DNA of 64,000 nt from Desulfitobacterium dehalogenans ATCC 51507 (GTDB lineage: Bacteria > Bacillota > Desulfitobacteriia > Desulfitobacteriales > Desulfitobacteriaceae). The stretch is from assembly GCF_000243155.2 (NCBI RefSeq), contig NC_018017.1:3596001-3660000 (forward strand), written 5' to 3'. Each line of letters begins with the position of its first letter. The stretch's first letter is position 1. Positions 1 to 9,274 of this stretch are shown here, piece by piece. Position numbers and translations under genes: made by a program. The notes beneath the pieces were generated by a model. It was not told the origin of the DNA. It was given only the letters and a program-made list of their open reading frames with translations, and did not search any database.

Positions 1-112
1 AAACGAGCAAATACCTTATGATATAATAGCTTAAAGTAATTTTTTTCACATAAATGAATCTAACTTCCTCAAGCTGAGTCAATGTACTTTAATCCTTAAC
101 AAGGAGCTCATC

Positions 113-691
113 ATGAAAGAATGCATAAATAACCCCTTCTGTCAATCCTTGGATCTCAAAACCCGGGAGCGCCTATGTGCTCATGCTACAATCACCTATC
201 AGAAGGCCAAACAAATTCAAGTGGTTAATCCTGAGAATGCCAATCTTGAGATTATTGTCAAAGGAGTTCTCTTTACCTTTACTATTTCGGAAGACGGTTC
301 TCAAGAAGGCATACAATTAGTCAAAAAAGGAGAGATCTTAGGTACTCATCTCTTATTTGAAAGGCTTCAATTTCCAGTAACTCATACTCTTTCGCTGACG
401 GATGTCATACGATGCAATTTTCCTATTCATTTCATTGAGAAACTTTTTAACGAAAACCGGGAATTCGCCCAAGCTTTGATGAAGAATCTTACTTTGGACC
501 ATACCAACAATCTTTCCCACTGGGCATTTCTTCGCTCTAAAAGCGGGCCGGAGAAAGTCGCCTTTATCTATAAGTCCCTTCAGAAATTAGATGTGGACAT
601 GAATCTCATCACCCAAGAAGATTTGGCACTCATTACAGGGGTCAGCCGGATTACTGTAGCCCGGGCTATGAAAGATATCTACAAAAAGTGA
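113..691 (+). CDS. Crp/Fnr-family transcriptional regulator
   Basis: A 192-residue protein with a cyclic-nucleotide-binding-like beta-roll (about residues 20-115) and a C-terminal winged helix-turn-helix with the segment TQEDLALITGVSRITVARAM (about 166-185), typical of Crp/Fnr recognition helices. An AAGGAG site lies 6 bases before the ATG. It has no N-terminal Fnr-like Cys cluster; Cys occurs at 4, 9, 22 and 100, so an Fe-S sensor is not supported. It stands alone, converging with the amidohydrolase gene, so its target is not evident. A hairpin overlaps its stop codon. Family assignment is firm; the ligand is unknown. Confidence 0.88.
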   Translation: MKECINNPFCQSLDLKTRERLCAHATITYQKAKQIQVVNPENANLEIIVKGVLFTFTISEDGSQEGIQLVKKGEILGTHLLFERLQFPVTHTLSLTDVIRCNFPIHFIEKLFNENREFAQALMKNLTLDHTNNLSHWAFLRSKSGPEKVAFIYKSLQKLDVDMNLITQEDLALITGVSRITVARAMKDIYKK

Positions 692-725
692 CACAGAAAC
701 AATTATCATTGTCCTGTGTCACTTT
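685..725 (+). terminator. Terminator-like hairpin after the Crp/Fnr gene
   Basis: A perfect 12-bp inverted repeat (AAAGTGACACAG at 685-696, CTGTGTCACTTT at 714-725) starts within the last codon and stop of the Crp/Fnr gene and is followed by a short T-rich stretch. It is probably an intrinsic terminator; the U-run is short. Confidence 0.6.
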
Positions 726-788
726 GCTTTCAGTACACTCTATTTTCGGCCTGCTTCCTTTATATTCATATCAACTTTATCCCTTATC

Positions 789-1967
789 TTACTTACTCAT
801 AAATTTAAGAGCAGTGCAGCTGAGCAAGGCTGCCCCTATAGGCAAAGCCTGCTCAGCTAAATTAAATTTCGGGTGGTGAAGGGGGTAGTTCTGCTGCCCT
901 GGAAAGCCAACACCCAAATACACGTACGCAGAGGGCACAAGCTGGCTGAAAGAAGCAAAATCATCACCTAATAAAACCGGAGGGACAGCTATCGTATTCT
1001 CTTTTCCGACGATTTCTTCACTGGCTTCCTTGATGAGCTCGATCATTCCTTTATCGTTTATCAACGTCTGGACTTCTGCACGGAACTCCAGCGTAAAAGT
1101 GGCTCCATGAGCTGTCGTAATCGAACGAAGCATATTTTCCATGGTCTTGGCTGTCTTGTCCATCAATTCATCCCCAAAACAGCGAACACTCCCTTCCATG
1201 CGTACTCTCTCAGGGATAATATTGGACTTCTGACCCCCATGTATGGATCCAATAGTTAACACAAAAGGCTCGATGGGATCCACTCTTGCTGAGGAAATGG
1301 TCTGCAGAGCTTGTATGCACTCTGCGGCTATAAGGATAGGATTGACGGAGTGGTGAGGCATAGCCCCATGGCCGCCTTTACCGATAATTTCGATATCAAA
1401 GAAGGCCACCGAGGCAAAGAAGGGCCCTTCTTTGTATCCAATCTGACCCGTGGTCAGCCCAGGATAAACATGAAGGGATATTGCCGCATCGACTTGAGGA
1501 GCTTCCATCACTCCTTCATGGATCATCACATCTGCTCCTCCGCTGGGAGATTCTTCACTGGGCTGAAAAATCAACTTGATATTGCCCTTAAACGAGTTTC
1601 TCATGCTTGAAAGGATCTCTGCGGCTCCCAAAACAACGGCTACATGGGCATCATGACCGCAGGCATGCATAACTCCTTTAGTCATAGAGCAGAACTCATG
1701 ACCTGTTTCCTCTTCTATGGGCAAGGCATCCATATCCGCGCGAATGGCTAAGGTCTTTCCTGGTTGTCCTCCTTTAAGAAGTCCCACAACTCCGGTTTTC
1801 GCTACATTTTCAGTCACTTCACAACCAAATGATCGGAGTTTTTCCGCAATGTATCGTGCTGTTTTATATTCCTGTAAGGCCAATTCCGGATACCTATGAA
1901 GCTCTCTTCGTGTGGCTATAAGAGTATTCTCTAGGGATTGCGCCGCCTTTATCATTGTTTCGATCAA
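789..1967 (-). CDS. M20D-family amidohydrolase (N-acyl amino acid hydrolase type)
   Basis: A 392-residue metal-dependent amidohydrolase of the M20 peptidase family (hippurate/IAA-amino-acid hydrolase/N-acetyl-diaminopimelate deacetylase group). The binuclear metal site is visible as HACGHDAH (residues 101-108, with the bridging Cys103 of the M20D subgroup) and QPSEE near residue 135; further His residues lie in the dimerisation lid and near the C-terminus. Length is normal. The start is a TTG preceded by GGGGGAAGGG; an in-frame ATG lies four codons later. There is no signal peptide, so it is cytoplasmic. It is monocistronic. The exact N-acyl substrate cannot be told from sequence. Confidence 0.85.
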   Translation of the reverse strand: MIETMIKAAQSLENTLIATRRELHRYPELALQEYKTARYIAEKLRSFGCEVTENVAKTGVVGLLKGGQPGKTLAIRADMDALPIEEETGHEFCSMTKGVMHACGHDAHVAVVLGAAEILSSMRNSFKGNIKLIFQPSEESPSGGADVMIHEGVMEAPQVDAAISLHVYPGLTTGQIGYKEGPFFASVAFFDIEIIGKGGHGAMPHHSVNPILIAAECIQALQTISSARVDPIEPFVLTIGSIHGGQKSNIIPERVRMEGSVRCFGDELMDKTAKTMENMLRSITTAHGATFTLEFRAEVQTLINDKGMIELIKEASEEIVGKENTIAVPPVLLGDDFASFSQLVPSAYVYLGVGFPGQQNYPLHHPKFNLAEQALPIGAALLSCTALKFMSK

Positions 1968-2116
1968 GATCCCTTCCCCCTCATCAATAGAATAAAAACT
2001 TCCAGCGTCTCCTTCTTTCTGTCATATTACCATACATATATGGCTAAAATCATTTTTATCGCCAATTATCACTTAATATTCTGGCGCTAAACAGCTTAAT
2101 TCAGAACAGACTAAAA

Positions 2117-2150
2117 AAAACTGCCGCCCAATGACTTGGTCGGCAGTTTT
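2117..2150 (-). terminator. Intrinsic terminator of the molybdopterin oxidoreductase operon
   Basis: A 10-bp stem (AAAACTGCCG at 2117-2126 with CGGCAGTTTT at 2141-2150) is followed on the minus strand by a run of T. It lies just after the stop codon of the oxidoreductase gene and may work in both directions. Confidence 0.75.
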
Positions 2151-2166
2151 TCTAGTATATTGCTCT

Positions 2167-4392
2167 TTATCCTTTGGAAACCTGACATAATCCTTCTTTA
2201 TAGGGAGGGAATCCTGAAATCGGGTCAAAATCACGGGCAATCAAGAGATTGATATCGGCTTTTTCCCACCCATGGAATACATCAATCATTCCAGGCAGAA
2301 TAATATTGGTCACTTCAAGCTTGAATTGCAGCTCACCAAACTTGGTGGAAAGTTTCACATCATCCCCATCTTTAAGACCCCGAGCCGTTGCGTCCACTTT
2401 ATTCATACGCACGATGGGCTCCGGCATGAACTGATTCAACCAAGGCATATGCCTTAACTTGGAGTGGGTGTAGTAGGGAATGCGTGAGCCTGTGTTAAGA
2501 ATAAGGGGAAATTCTTTTGCCAATTCAGGGTTGCTGTTCGGACTGTCCACCGGTTCCTTATATGTGGGTAAGGTATCGAATTGATATTTTCTAAGGATTT
2601 CTGAAGTAAATTCAAACTTCCCGCTGGTCGTAGGAAACCCGGTTTTTCCATCGGGCCGGAATTTCCCACTTTCATATTTTTTAAAGGAATTTGGTTCCTT
2701 AGGAGGAATGGTTAAACCCTCCGGATTCGCCCGCAAATCCTTCAAGGTGATGCCCAACTTAGTAATTCTCAGCAGTTCCTCCAGGCCTTCTTCTTCACTT
2801 CCATTAAAGAACTCTTTCCCATAACCCAGCTTGGTACCTAATTCAAAACAGATCTGCCAGTCGGAACGAGATTCTCCCATAGGTTTAACAATGGGCTCCC
2901 GGAAATAGATTGTACGGCCGAAGATGGCAAAGGGGGCCATTCTTTCAAAACACATGGCCGCCGGCAGAACCATATCCATAGTATTATGGGTCATGGGACG
3001 GATATAGTAGTCTGCTGCTACGGTAAATTCCATCTTTTCCAGGGCCTGCTGGTAAAGTTTTGTCTGCGGCCACATCATGGCGTTACCTCCGACCATGAAC
3101 ATGGCTTTAATTTTACCTTGGTCCACGTATTCCGGGAAACGATTCACTTGCATATCATTCACAAAGTGAGCCCACACTGGAAAATCTTCCTTGTCTGCTC
3201 TCTTCTCTTTGATCTGTTGGAATAAATCCGTTTCCCGATTAAATGCCGGATTGCCTGCAAATAAGTCAAAAGGAAGTCCATCGGGCATTTCCAGGCCGCC
3301 CTCAGCATCGATATTCCCCGAAAGAGCAACCACCGAAAGAATGGCTCTGGTATTTTGAGTTCCGTTTGTGCTATGAACCGTGGGAGAAGCACTCCCTATC
3401 CAGGTACCTGGGGTTTCCTGGCCAAACATCTTCGCTGCCGCTTCAATCTTTTCTTTGGGTACCCAAGTGATTTCTTCGGTTTTTTCCGGAGTAAATTCTT
3501 TGACATACTCAGCGAATTCCGTAAAGCCGTGAGTCCATTTTTCTACAAATCCTTGATCATAATAGCCATCCCTCAGCATCACATGCGCAATCCCCAGAGC
3601 CAGGGCTCCGTCGGTCCCGGGACGCAACTGTAAATGTATATCCGCAAGGCTGCTGACCGTCGGGGTCACCCGGGGATCCACGACGATAAATTGGGTTCCA
3701 TTGGCTTTGGCATCACAGAGCTTACCGAACCGAGTGGGCAAAGACCAGGCAGGGTTTAACGACCAGATTAAACATGTCTTAGTCTTGGGACCGGGGTCTG
3801 TTCCCATAGAAACTTTGCCCATGGTGAGGAATCCGGCCATCGCCTCCGCTCTGAAACAGGTGGAGCTTTCATTTCCATAGTTGGGTGAGCCAAAAGTATA
3901 GGCCAATCTCTGCACAGCCGAGCGGGGCTCCTTGGGATCTCCACAATAAAACATGACTTTATCCGCACCATCCTGGGCCTTGATCCCGTTAAACTTCTTA
4001 GCAATGGTCTCATAAGCTTCTTCCCAGCTGATCTGCTTCCAGCCGGGATCAGGGGATCCTTTAGGATTGGTACGGATCACCGGGTGGAGTAAGCGCTCCG
4101 GATCGTATAGCTCCTGTATGCTTGAGACCCCTTTGGCGCAAAGCCGCCCATTCGGGTAATTTTCCCGGGACTCTATGCGGATTATCTTACCTTCCTTTAG
4201 CGTAGCCTTGATACCGCATTTGGGGGTGTGATTACACATATCACAATAAGAGTATCCATAGGATAAGGGACTATCTTCAGCAGCAAAGGCTCCTTCAGGA
4301 TGATAAATATTAAAAGCACTTCCCAAAGCAGCTGCACCGGTTAGGGCAGCACTCCCTTTCAGGAACGTACGTCTCGAAATATTCTTAGCCAT
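2167..4392 (-). CDS. Tat-exported molybdopterin oxidoreductase, catalytic subunit (DMSO reductase family)
   Basis: From the ATG at 4392 the protein is 741 residues and starts with a twin-arginine signal, SRRTFLKGSAALTGAAALG, so it is folded before export. A [4Fe-4S] motif follows (CDMCNHTPKCGIK, then LCAKG), then molybdopterin and dinucleotide-binding domains and a C-terminal MopB-type domain. The segment NESSTCFRAE carries a Cys at the likely Mo ligand position, which places it nearer the PhsA/PsrA (thiosulfate/polysulfide reductase) branch than the Ser-ligated DMSO reductases. The start was chosen because AAGGAGGAG lies 7 bases upstream; a longer in-frame reading has no ribosome site and would bury the Tat signal. 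It overlaps the ferredoxin gene by 8 bp. Substrate unknown. Confidence 0.88.
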   Translation of the reverse strand: MAKNISRRTFLKGSAALTGAAALGSAFNIYHPEGAFAAEDSPLSYGYSYCDMCNHTPKCGIKATLKEGKIIRIESRENYPNGRLCAKGVSSIQELYDPERLLHPVIRTNPKGSPDPGWKQISWEEAYETIAKKFNGIKAQDGADKVMFYCGDPKEPRSAVQRLAYTFGSPNYGNESSTCFRAEAMAGFLTMGKVSMGTDPGPKTKTCLIWSLNPAWSLPTRFGKLCDAKANGTQFIVVDPRVTPTVSSLADIHLQLRPGTDGALALGIAHVMLRDGYYDQGFVEKWTHGFTEFAEYVKEFTPEKTEEITWVPKEKIEAAAKMFGQETPGTWIGSASPTVHSTNGTQNTRAILSVVALSGNIDAEGGLEMPDGLPFDLFAGNPAFNRETDLFQQIKEKRADKEDFPVWAHFVNDMQVNRFPEYVDQGKIKAMFMVGGNAMMWPQTKLYQQALEKMEFTVAADYYIRPMTHNTMDMVLPAAMCFERMAPFAIFGRTIYFREPIVKPMGESRSDWQICFELGTKLGYGKEFFNGSEEEGLEELLRITKLGITLKDLRANPEGLTIPPKEPNSFKKYESGKFRPDGKTGFPTTSGKFEFTSEILRKYQFDTLPTYKEPVDSPNSNPELAKEFPLILNTGSRIPYYTHSKLRHMPWLNQFMPEPIVRMNKVDATARGLKDGDDVKLSTKFGELQFKLEVTNIILPGMIDVFHGWEKADINLLIARDFDPISGFPPYKEGLCQVSKG

Positions 4393-5170
4393 TATTATCA
4401 TCTCCTCCTTTGCCTGATCTTGACTTCGCAACACCAACTCCGACTCCGACGGCCACCGCTGCTACAGTAGCAACTGCCACGCCGGTTATAATACCACTGG
4501 AAGAAGACTTATCCTCTTCAGGAGGCGCTACCGGTGCATTGGCACTTGCGATATAAGCCGCTGGCAACAGAGCTTCATCCATATTCTCCGGTATCACGTA
4601 ATAAGTGCTGGTCCCCTTAACTTTGATGGCATTATGGGTTGTAATGTATTTCGATATTTCACTTTCCGGGTCTGCCACATCACCGAAAATCCGGCATTTG
4701 CCCGGACAGTTTTGCACACAAGCGGGCATCAGGCCTTGTGATACCCGCTGGTTACAGTAGGTACATTTTTCTACTACATTTAACCGTTTTACACTTTCCT
4801 CTTCATACGGGGCAATTTCCCCTGGAAAACTGGTCTCGTCTTTTTTCACGAGATGCCGTTGTCCATAGGGACAAGCGCTGACGCACATTCCACATCCGAT
4901 ACATTTTTCGTGGTCGACCAGAACCGCTCCGTTATCTGACTTGGTCGTTGCCCCTGCAGGACACACAGAAACACATTCCGGATCCTCACAATGATTACAC
5001 AAAGTTAAGAGAAATCTTTGATTCGCATTGGGATATTCGCCCCATTCTAAGGGCTGAACTCCATTATAGTTGACTCCTGGTCTTGAGCCATTTTCCATTT
5101 TGCACGATACCACACATCCATAACAGCCTGCACATCGAGTCATGTCTAACAGCATTGCAAGGTTTGCCAA
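4385..5170 (-). CDS. Four-cluster ferredoxin subunit with a C-terminal membrane tail
   Basis: A 261-residue DmsB/PhsB-type electron-transfer subunit. Four Cys groups are present: CAGCYGCVVSC near residue 13, CNHCEDPECVSVC, CIGCGMCVSAC, and CTYCNQ...CVQNC. Unlike most of the family it ends with a hydrophobic Val/Ala/Gly stretch (about residues 224-248) and a basic tail, which looks like a single membrane anchor. The start is TTG with GGGAGGG upstream. It has no Tat signal of its own, so co-export with the Tat-bearing partner is likely (inference). No NrfD/PsrC-type quinol subunit is encoded in this operon, so the tail may replace it as anchor, with electrons arriving by another route. Confidence 0.85.
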   Translation of the reverse strand: MANLAMLLDMTRCAGCYGCVVSCKMENGSRPGVNYNGVQPLEWGEYPNANQRFLLTLCNHCEDPECVSVCPAGATTKSDNGAVLVDHEKCIGCGMCVSACPYGQRHLVKKDETSFPGEIAPYEEESVKRLNVVEKCTYCNQRVSQGLMPACVQNCPGKCRIFGDVADPESEISKYITTHNAIKVKGTSTYYVIPENMDEALLPAAYIASANAPVAPPEEDKSSSSGIITGVAVATVAAVAVGVGVGVAKSRSGKGGDDNNG

Positions 5171-5408
5171 GATTTTTCCCTCCCTTTAGCCACTTTTATC
5201 TACTCTTACTTTTTAATGTTTCTGCCCTCCTTTCAATAACTCGGAAGTTTGTGATTGAGTTAACTATAACAATATATTCTGTGCTAATATATAGGTAAGG
5301 AACAATCCGGAATTTACAAGATGGCTATATAGCGCGTTTATCCTATACTAAAAAAACCTTTAGGCATCCGATTATTTTCATAGACTGAATGAAAGGAAGT
5401 CGATTGAA

Positions 5409-6125
5409 TTGGGCACACCCAGGGATTATAGTTCAATTTTAATGCCGAGTTATTCCATACGACCGCTGAATTTTAATCAATACCTTCATCTCGGTAAAAG
5501 CCATAAGCTATTTCAGGGTGAATTCATCAATAGCATCTGCAATAATGAAGAGGATCCCTATCTTTACTATATTTTAAGTGGTAAAATCAATATCTGCTTT
5601 CTACGCACTGATGGTTCTTCATTAGTCATCGCCACCCGCGAGGCAGGCAACGTCTTTCAATCGGAATACCGCGGATTTGCTTCTATAGCGGGAGATAGGC
5701 TAAGATTTATCGCTGTGGAAAACTCTGTCATTATTTCTTTTACGAAAAAACAGCTATTTGACCTCATGGAACAAGATCGGCAAATCATGGATGACCTTTT
5801 ATATGTAGTCCACATGTTTTACGCCACGTTATGCCATCGCCTGATGAACACCGCTTGTTTATCCTCCAGTCAAAGATTCCTTACTTGGCTGGACAAATTA
5901 TGCCGCATCAATACTCCCGATAGGAATGGTCATCACATTATTGAATGCGATTTAACTCAGCAGCAAATTGCCGACTTGCTCTTCATCCATCTCACCACAT
6001 GCAATCGGCTTATTACCGGGTTAGAAAAAGAAAAAATTATCAAAAAAACCAAGACACATATCTATGTCTATAATTCAAAAAAAATCAACGAGTATCTATT
6101 AGATGAAAGTAAAATAATCTATTAA
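5409..6125 (+). CDS. Crp/Fnr-family regulator, CprK-like, divergent from the oxidoreductase operon
   Basis: A 238-residue Crp/Fnr protein: effector-binding beta-roll (about 15-125), dimerisation helix, and a C-terminal winged HTH with LTQQQIADLLFIHLTTCNRLI (about 185-205). The layout resembles CprK-type regulators of Desulfitobacterium, but the residues contacting chlorinated phenols cannot be confirmed by eye. The start is TTG at 5409 with AAAGGAAG upstream; ATG at 5442 is an alternative. It is divergent from the ferredoxin/molybdopterin operon across a 238-bp spacer, so control of that operon is a reasonable inference. No clear palindromic Fnr or dehalobox site was found in the spacer. Confidence 0.85.
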   Translation: MGTPRDYSSILMPSYSIRPLNFNQYLHLGKSHKLFQGEFINSICNNEEDPYLYYILSGKINICFLRTDGSSLVIATREAGNVFQSEYRGFASIAGDRLRFIAVENSVIISFTKKQLFDLMEQDRQIMDDLLYVVHMFYATLCHRLMNTACLSSSQRFLTWLDKLCRINTPDRNGHHIIECDLTQQQIADLLFIHLTTCNRLITGLEKEKIIKKTKTHIYVYNSKKINEYLLDESKIIY

Positions 6126-6181
6126 TTAAATTAAAAATTTTATATTGTCAAAATGACTATATGGTCAAAAAAATTATGCAA

Positions 6182-6227
6182 AAAAGTGCACCGCCAAATG
6201 CGATACTGACATTTGGGGTGCACTTTT
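6182..6227. terminator. Bidirectional terminator between convergent genes
   Basis: A strong hairpin (AAAAGTGCACC at 6182-6192 with GGTGCACTTTT at 6217-6227, extended by AAATG/CATTT inside) sits between the Crp/Fnr gene and the end of the CoA-transferase operon. A-rich and T-rich flanks suit termination in both directions. Confidence 0.75.
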
Positions 6228-6233
6228 CAGCTG

Positions 6234-7043
6234 TTATTTTATGATAATTCCTTCGGGGTCGATTACCTTGTGCAGAAGGTCCAGCTCTTCATAAGTGGGA
6301 GTAAGGGTCTCCCCACTAACCCTGGAGATGTTCAGCTCGAAACAACAATTATCACGGCAATCCTCAGGGGTAAAACCAGGGTGAACGGTATCCAGATACA
6401 TCACACCCTCTTCATCAAAACGATACACTCCCATGTCGGAGATAACCGCAGCCGGTCCGCCTCGAAAAGCAGATCCATACACTTCTTTTTTATGAACCCA
6501 CTCTCGATTGGGCCCATGGGGAAATCTCCATCCAGGAGAAGTAATATAACTCACCTTTTCCACAAAGCGGCGCTTCTGATTGATCTGGGGCATAATCAAT
6601 ACACTTCTTTTGGCTAAGGAATGAATATCCGTGTTGCCGCCACTCCCTGTAAGGCGTTTCCCCGTGGGGCCGCCCATAAAGGTGGTATTCACATTGCCGT
6701 ACATATCAACCTCCGCTCCCCCCAGGTAAGCCAGATCGGTTCTTCCCGATTGAAGCTGCCCGAAGGCGTCCATCAGGCCATCGGCCACAGCAGCCTGATA
6801 ACTGCAGCGGGCATCGGCGACCGAAGTGGGTAAGTCGATGGGACGACCATCGATGGAACCGGATTCATAAATACAGACCGAAGTAGGTGCCTGGGTTTTT
6901 TGAGCTAACATGATGGCTAACATAGGCAACCCTGTTCCCGCAAAAACAACTTCACCATCTTTAACCTCACGGGCTGCCGCGCAAGCCAAAAGATCCATAG
7001 GCTTGAACTCCCCGATTTTCGAATAACTTTTCTTGCTCTCCAT
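6234..7043 (-). CDS. CoA-transferase, beta subunit (glutaconate CoA-transferase family I type)
   Basis: A 269-residue family I CoA-transferase beta subunit of GctB type. The segment CIYESGSID places Glu60 where the family carries the Glu that forms the glutamyl-CoA thioester (Glu54 in glutaconate CoA-transferase). It is the last gene of a five-gene acyl-CoA operon, 4 bases after the alpha subunit gene. Its probable role is to activate a fatty acid by moving CoA from another acyl-CoA, or the reverse. The neighbours suggest a short-chain acid such as butyrate or isobutyrate, but the substrate is not shown by the sequence. Confidence 0.85.
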   Translation of the reverse strand: MESKKSYSKIGEFKPMDLLACAAAREVKDGEVVFAGTGLPMLAIMLAQKTQAPTSVCIYESGSIDGRPIDLPTSVADARCSYQAAVADGLMDAFGQLQSGRTDLAYLGGAEVDMYGNVNTTFMGGPTGKRLTGSGGNTDIHSLAKRSVLIMPQINQKRRFVEKVSYITSPGWRFPHGPNREWVHKKEVYGSAFRGGPAAVISDMGVYRFDEEGVMYLDTVHPGFTPEDCRDNCCFELNISRVSGETLTPTYEELDLLHKVIDPEGIIIK

Positions 7044-7047
7044 GATC

Positions 7048-8016
7048 TTACCCCCTTTTCAGTGTTGAGGAATAACCCAAAGCAGGATTAGCCCGTAGGG
7101 CTTCGAGACGTGTAATCCCCAGTTTACTTAGATATTCCTGGTGATCTTTTATCCCGAAGACCCATTCCTCGGCCCATTGGTCGAACCCTTCCTGGGTACG
7201 GGTGGATTTAAAGAAATTGCTGATGAAGGGACCATCGGGTTCATAGGCGCCGTATAGTCCTGTGGGATGAGCACCCCATGGCAATTCGACGATATAATCC
7301 ACGAAATAGCCCGGGAGCATATTGCGGGTCGGCTCACGCCGTAAATATTCCTCAGGAACCACTTGCTCAGCGATAATAATATTGTGCTTCGACGCCTTGA
7401 TCGCTTCTTCGTCACTGAATCGCAATCCATCAACCCGAACGGTTCCTTCCTGCCCCACCATCTGAACATGGGTAATACACCAGTCCGGATGTGCCGCGGG
7501 GATTAGGAGGATTTCCGAGTTATTAAAGGGCTCGTTATAAGTAATAACTTTGTGTTTTCCGATATGGCGGTTAGACCCATCCCGGAGACCGGCTTTCCCG
7601 AGATTATCATTCTCAGGATTGAGTATATCGCTGCCCATTGCCGAATAGGTGGGCAAAAAGGGAACTCCCTTTGCGCCGGCGGCCAAGCGATATAAAGCAT
7701 GAATATGGGCCCAGTCTTCGTAGAATATTTCCTTATTTTCAATTTTCCGGGCCAGATTGCCGCCAAATTTACCATAGAGTTCATGACCGCACCAACTGGA
7801 CTCCCATACACCGACGCATCCTGCCCCAACCAGCATGTCATCATGGGTTCCGCCGTTGACCTCCATCAGATGAAGGTTCCTTTTTTTCTGACGGATCAGC
7901 TCATAGATGGCCGCCATAGGGCGACGCCAAACCGTAAAGCCCCCAAAGGTTAACATATCCCCATCATTGATTTGTCCGATGGCTTCCGCCAGGCTGACAA
8001 TTTTTGGCCTTGCCAT
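7048..8016 (-). CDS. CoA-transferase, alpha subunit (glutaconate CoA-transferase family I type)
   Basis: A 322-residue GctA-like alpha subunit beginning MARPKIVSLAEAIGQINDGDMLTFGG, with the alpha/beta fold typical of family I CoA-transferases (the GG loop lies near residues 21-26). Together with the beta subunit gene directly downstream it should form a cytoplasmic heteromer. It follows the acyl-CoA dehydrogenase gene after about 40 bp, and an AAGGGGGG site precedes the ATG. Similar subunits are often annotated as 3-oxoacid or glutaconate CoA-transferase. In this operon, short fatty-acid activation fits better, but this is inference. Confidence 0.85.
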   Translation of the reverse strand: MARPKIVSLAEAIGQINDGDMLTFGGFTVWRRPMAAIYELIRQKKRNLHLMEVNGGTHDDMLVGAGCVGVWESSWCGHELYGKFGGNLARKIENKEIFYEDWAHIHALYRLAAGAKGVPFLPTYSAMGSDILNPENDNLGKAGLRDGSNRHIGKHKVITYNEPFNNSEILLIPAAHPDWCITHVQMVGQEGTVRVDGLRFSDEEAIKASKHNIIIAEQVVPEEYLRREPTRNMLPGYFVDYIVELPWGAHPTGLYGAYEPDGPFISNFFKSTRTQEGFDQWAEEWVFGIKDHQEYLSKLGITRLEALRANPALGYSSTLKRG

Positions 8017-8055
8017 AGAAGAATACCCCCCTTATTATTCTTATCTTTCTATTCC

Positions 8056-9204
8056 TCAAAAACGGCCGATGACTTCACGACCGATAATCATCCGTTGGAT
8101 TTGATTGGATCCCTCATAAATTTGCGTAATCTTGGCATCTCTCATCATTCGTTCAACTGGGTATTCGGAACAGTAACCATATCCGCCAAGCAATTGCACG
8201 CAGTTGGTTGTGACTTCCATAGCAACGTCTGTGGCAAAGAGTTTGGCCATAGATGCCTCTTTGTTATGAGGTTCTTTCTGATCTTTGAGCCAGGCAGCCC
8301 TATAGATAAGGAGTTTAGCCGCATCAATTTTTGTTGCCATATCCGCAATCATAAACTGGACTCCTTGATTGGCGGCAAGAGGTTTATCAAATTGTTCTCT
8401 CTCCTTGATGTAATTGATGGTATAGTCAAGAGCGCCTTCAGCGATCCCTAATCCCTGAGCACCAATGGTGATCCGCCCTCCGGCCAGCAGTCCCATGGCT
8501 ACAGCAAACCCATTATCAATTTCACCCAAGACATTTTCCTTGGGAACTTTTACATTATCGAAGTTCAACTCCACTGTCGGTGAACCATGCATCCCCATTT
8601 TATCTACAGGCTTACTCATGGTGAATCCCGGAGTATCCCTCTCAATAATTAGACAGGTAATCCCTTTGCCCTTAGGCTGAGTCGGATCCGTCTTGACGAA
8701 AGTACAAAAAGTTGTTGCTACACTTCCATTGGTAATAAAAATTTTGCTGCCATTGACTAGAAAATGATCGCCCTTATCTTCCGCTCTGCATTTTAAAGCC
8801 CCGGCATCGGATCCGGCATTGGCCTCGGTCAGTGCATAAGCGCCGATAATCTCCCCTGCAGCCAGTCTTGATAGATACTTTTCTTTTAAGGTCTGACTGC
8901 CATAAAGGTACATACTCATACAGCCCAATCCAGTATGAACACTTGTAATAACTGCAGTTGAAGCACATGCCTTGGCGAGTTCTTCAACGATAATGGCGAA
9001 GTCTAAATAAGAACCCCCGCCGCCGCCCCACTCCTCCGGAACTGGAAAGCCCGTAAGTCCTAATTCCCTCATTTTATTCCATGTATCCGTCGGAAATTCA
9101 TGAGATTTATCCAATTCAGGGGCAAGTGGCGCCAGTTGGTTCTGCGCAAATTTCCTGACCATATCTCTGAGCATCAAGGTTTCACTGCTTAATTCAAATT
9201 CCAT
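8056..9204 (-). CDS. Short-chain acyl-CoA dehydrogenase (butyryl-CoA dehydrogenase type)
   Basis: A 382-residue FAD-dependent acyl-CoA dehydrogenase with normal domain order: N-terminal helical (1-120), middle beta domain with YALTEANAGSDA, and C-terminal helical. The catalytic base is Glu364 in IYEGSNQIQ, the position used by short- and medium-chain enzymes, with the FAD/tetramer signature LLGGYGYCSEYPVERMMRD before it. It interconverts a saturated acyl-CoA and the 2-enoyl-CoA. No ETF genes accompany it in the window, so its electron partner must be encoded elsewhere. Butyryl-CoA or a similar C4 substrate is inferred from the neighbours. Confidence 0.88.
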   Translation of the reverse strand: MEFELSSETLMLRDMVRKFAQNQLAPLAPELDKSHEFPTDTWNKMRELGLTGFPVPEEWGGGGGSYLDFAIIVEELAKACASTAVITSVHTGLGCMSMYLYGSQTLKEKYLSRLAAGEIIGAYALTEANAGSDAGALKCRAEDKGDHFLVNGSKIFITNGSVATTFCTFVKTDPTQPKGKGITCLIIERDTPGFTMSKPVDKMGMHGSPTVELNFDNVKVPKENVLGEIDNGFAVAMGLLAGGRITIGAQGLGIAEGALDYTINYIKEREQFDKPLAANQGVQFMIADMATKIDAAKLLIYRAAWLKDQKEPHNKEASMAKLFATDVAMEVTTNCVQLLGGYGYCSEYPVERMMRDAKITQIYEGSNQIQRMIIGREVIGRF

Positions 9205-9274
9205 TTCTCATCGGCTCCATCCCTCAATTTATCTGATCTTTATTCCCTTACTCCAAGTGTTTTCCATCTTGACC

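Noticed and set aside
6122-6134. Dehalobox-like TTAAT...ATTAA for a CprK-type regulator
   Set aside because: The spacer is three bases instead of four and it overlaps the stop codon of the regulator gene rather than a promoter.
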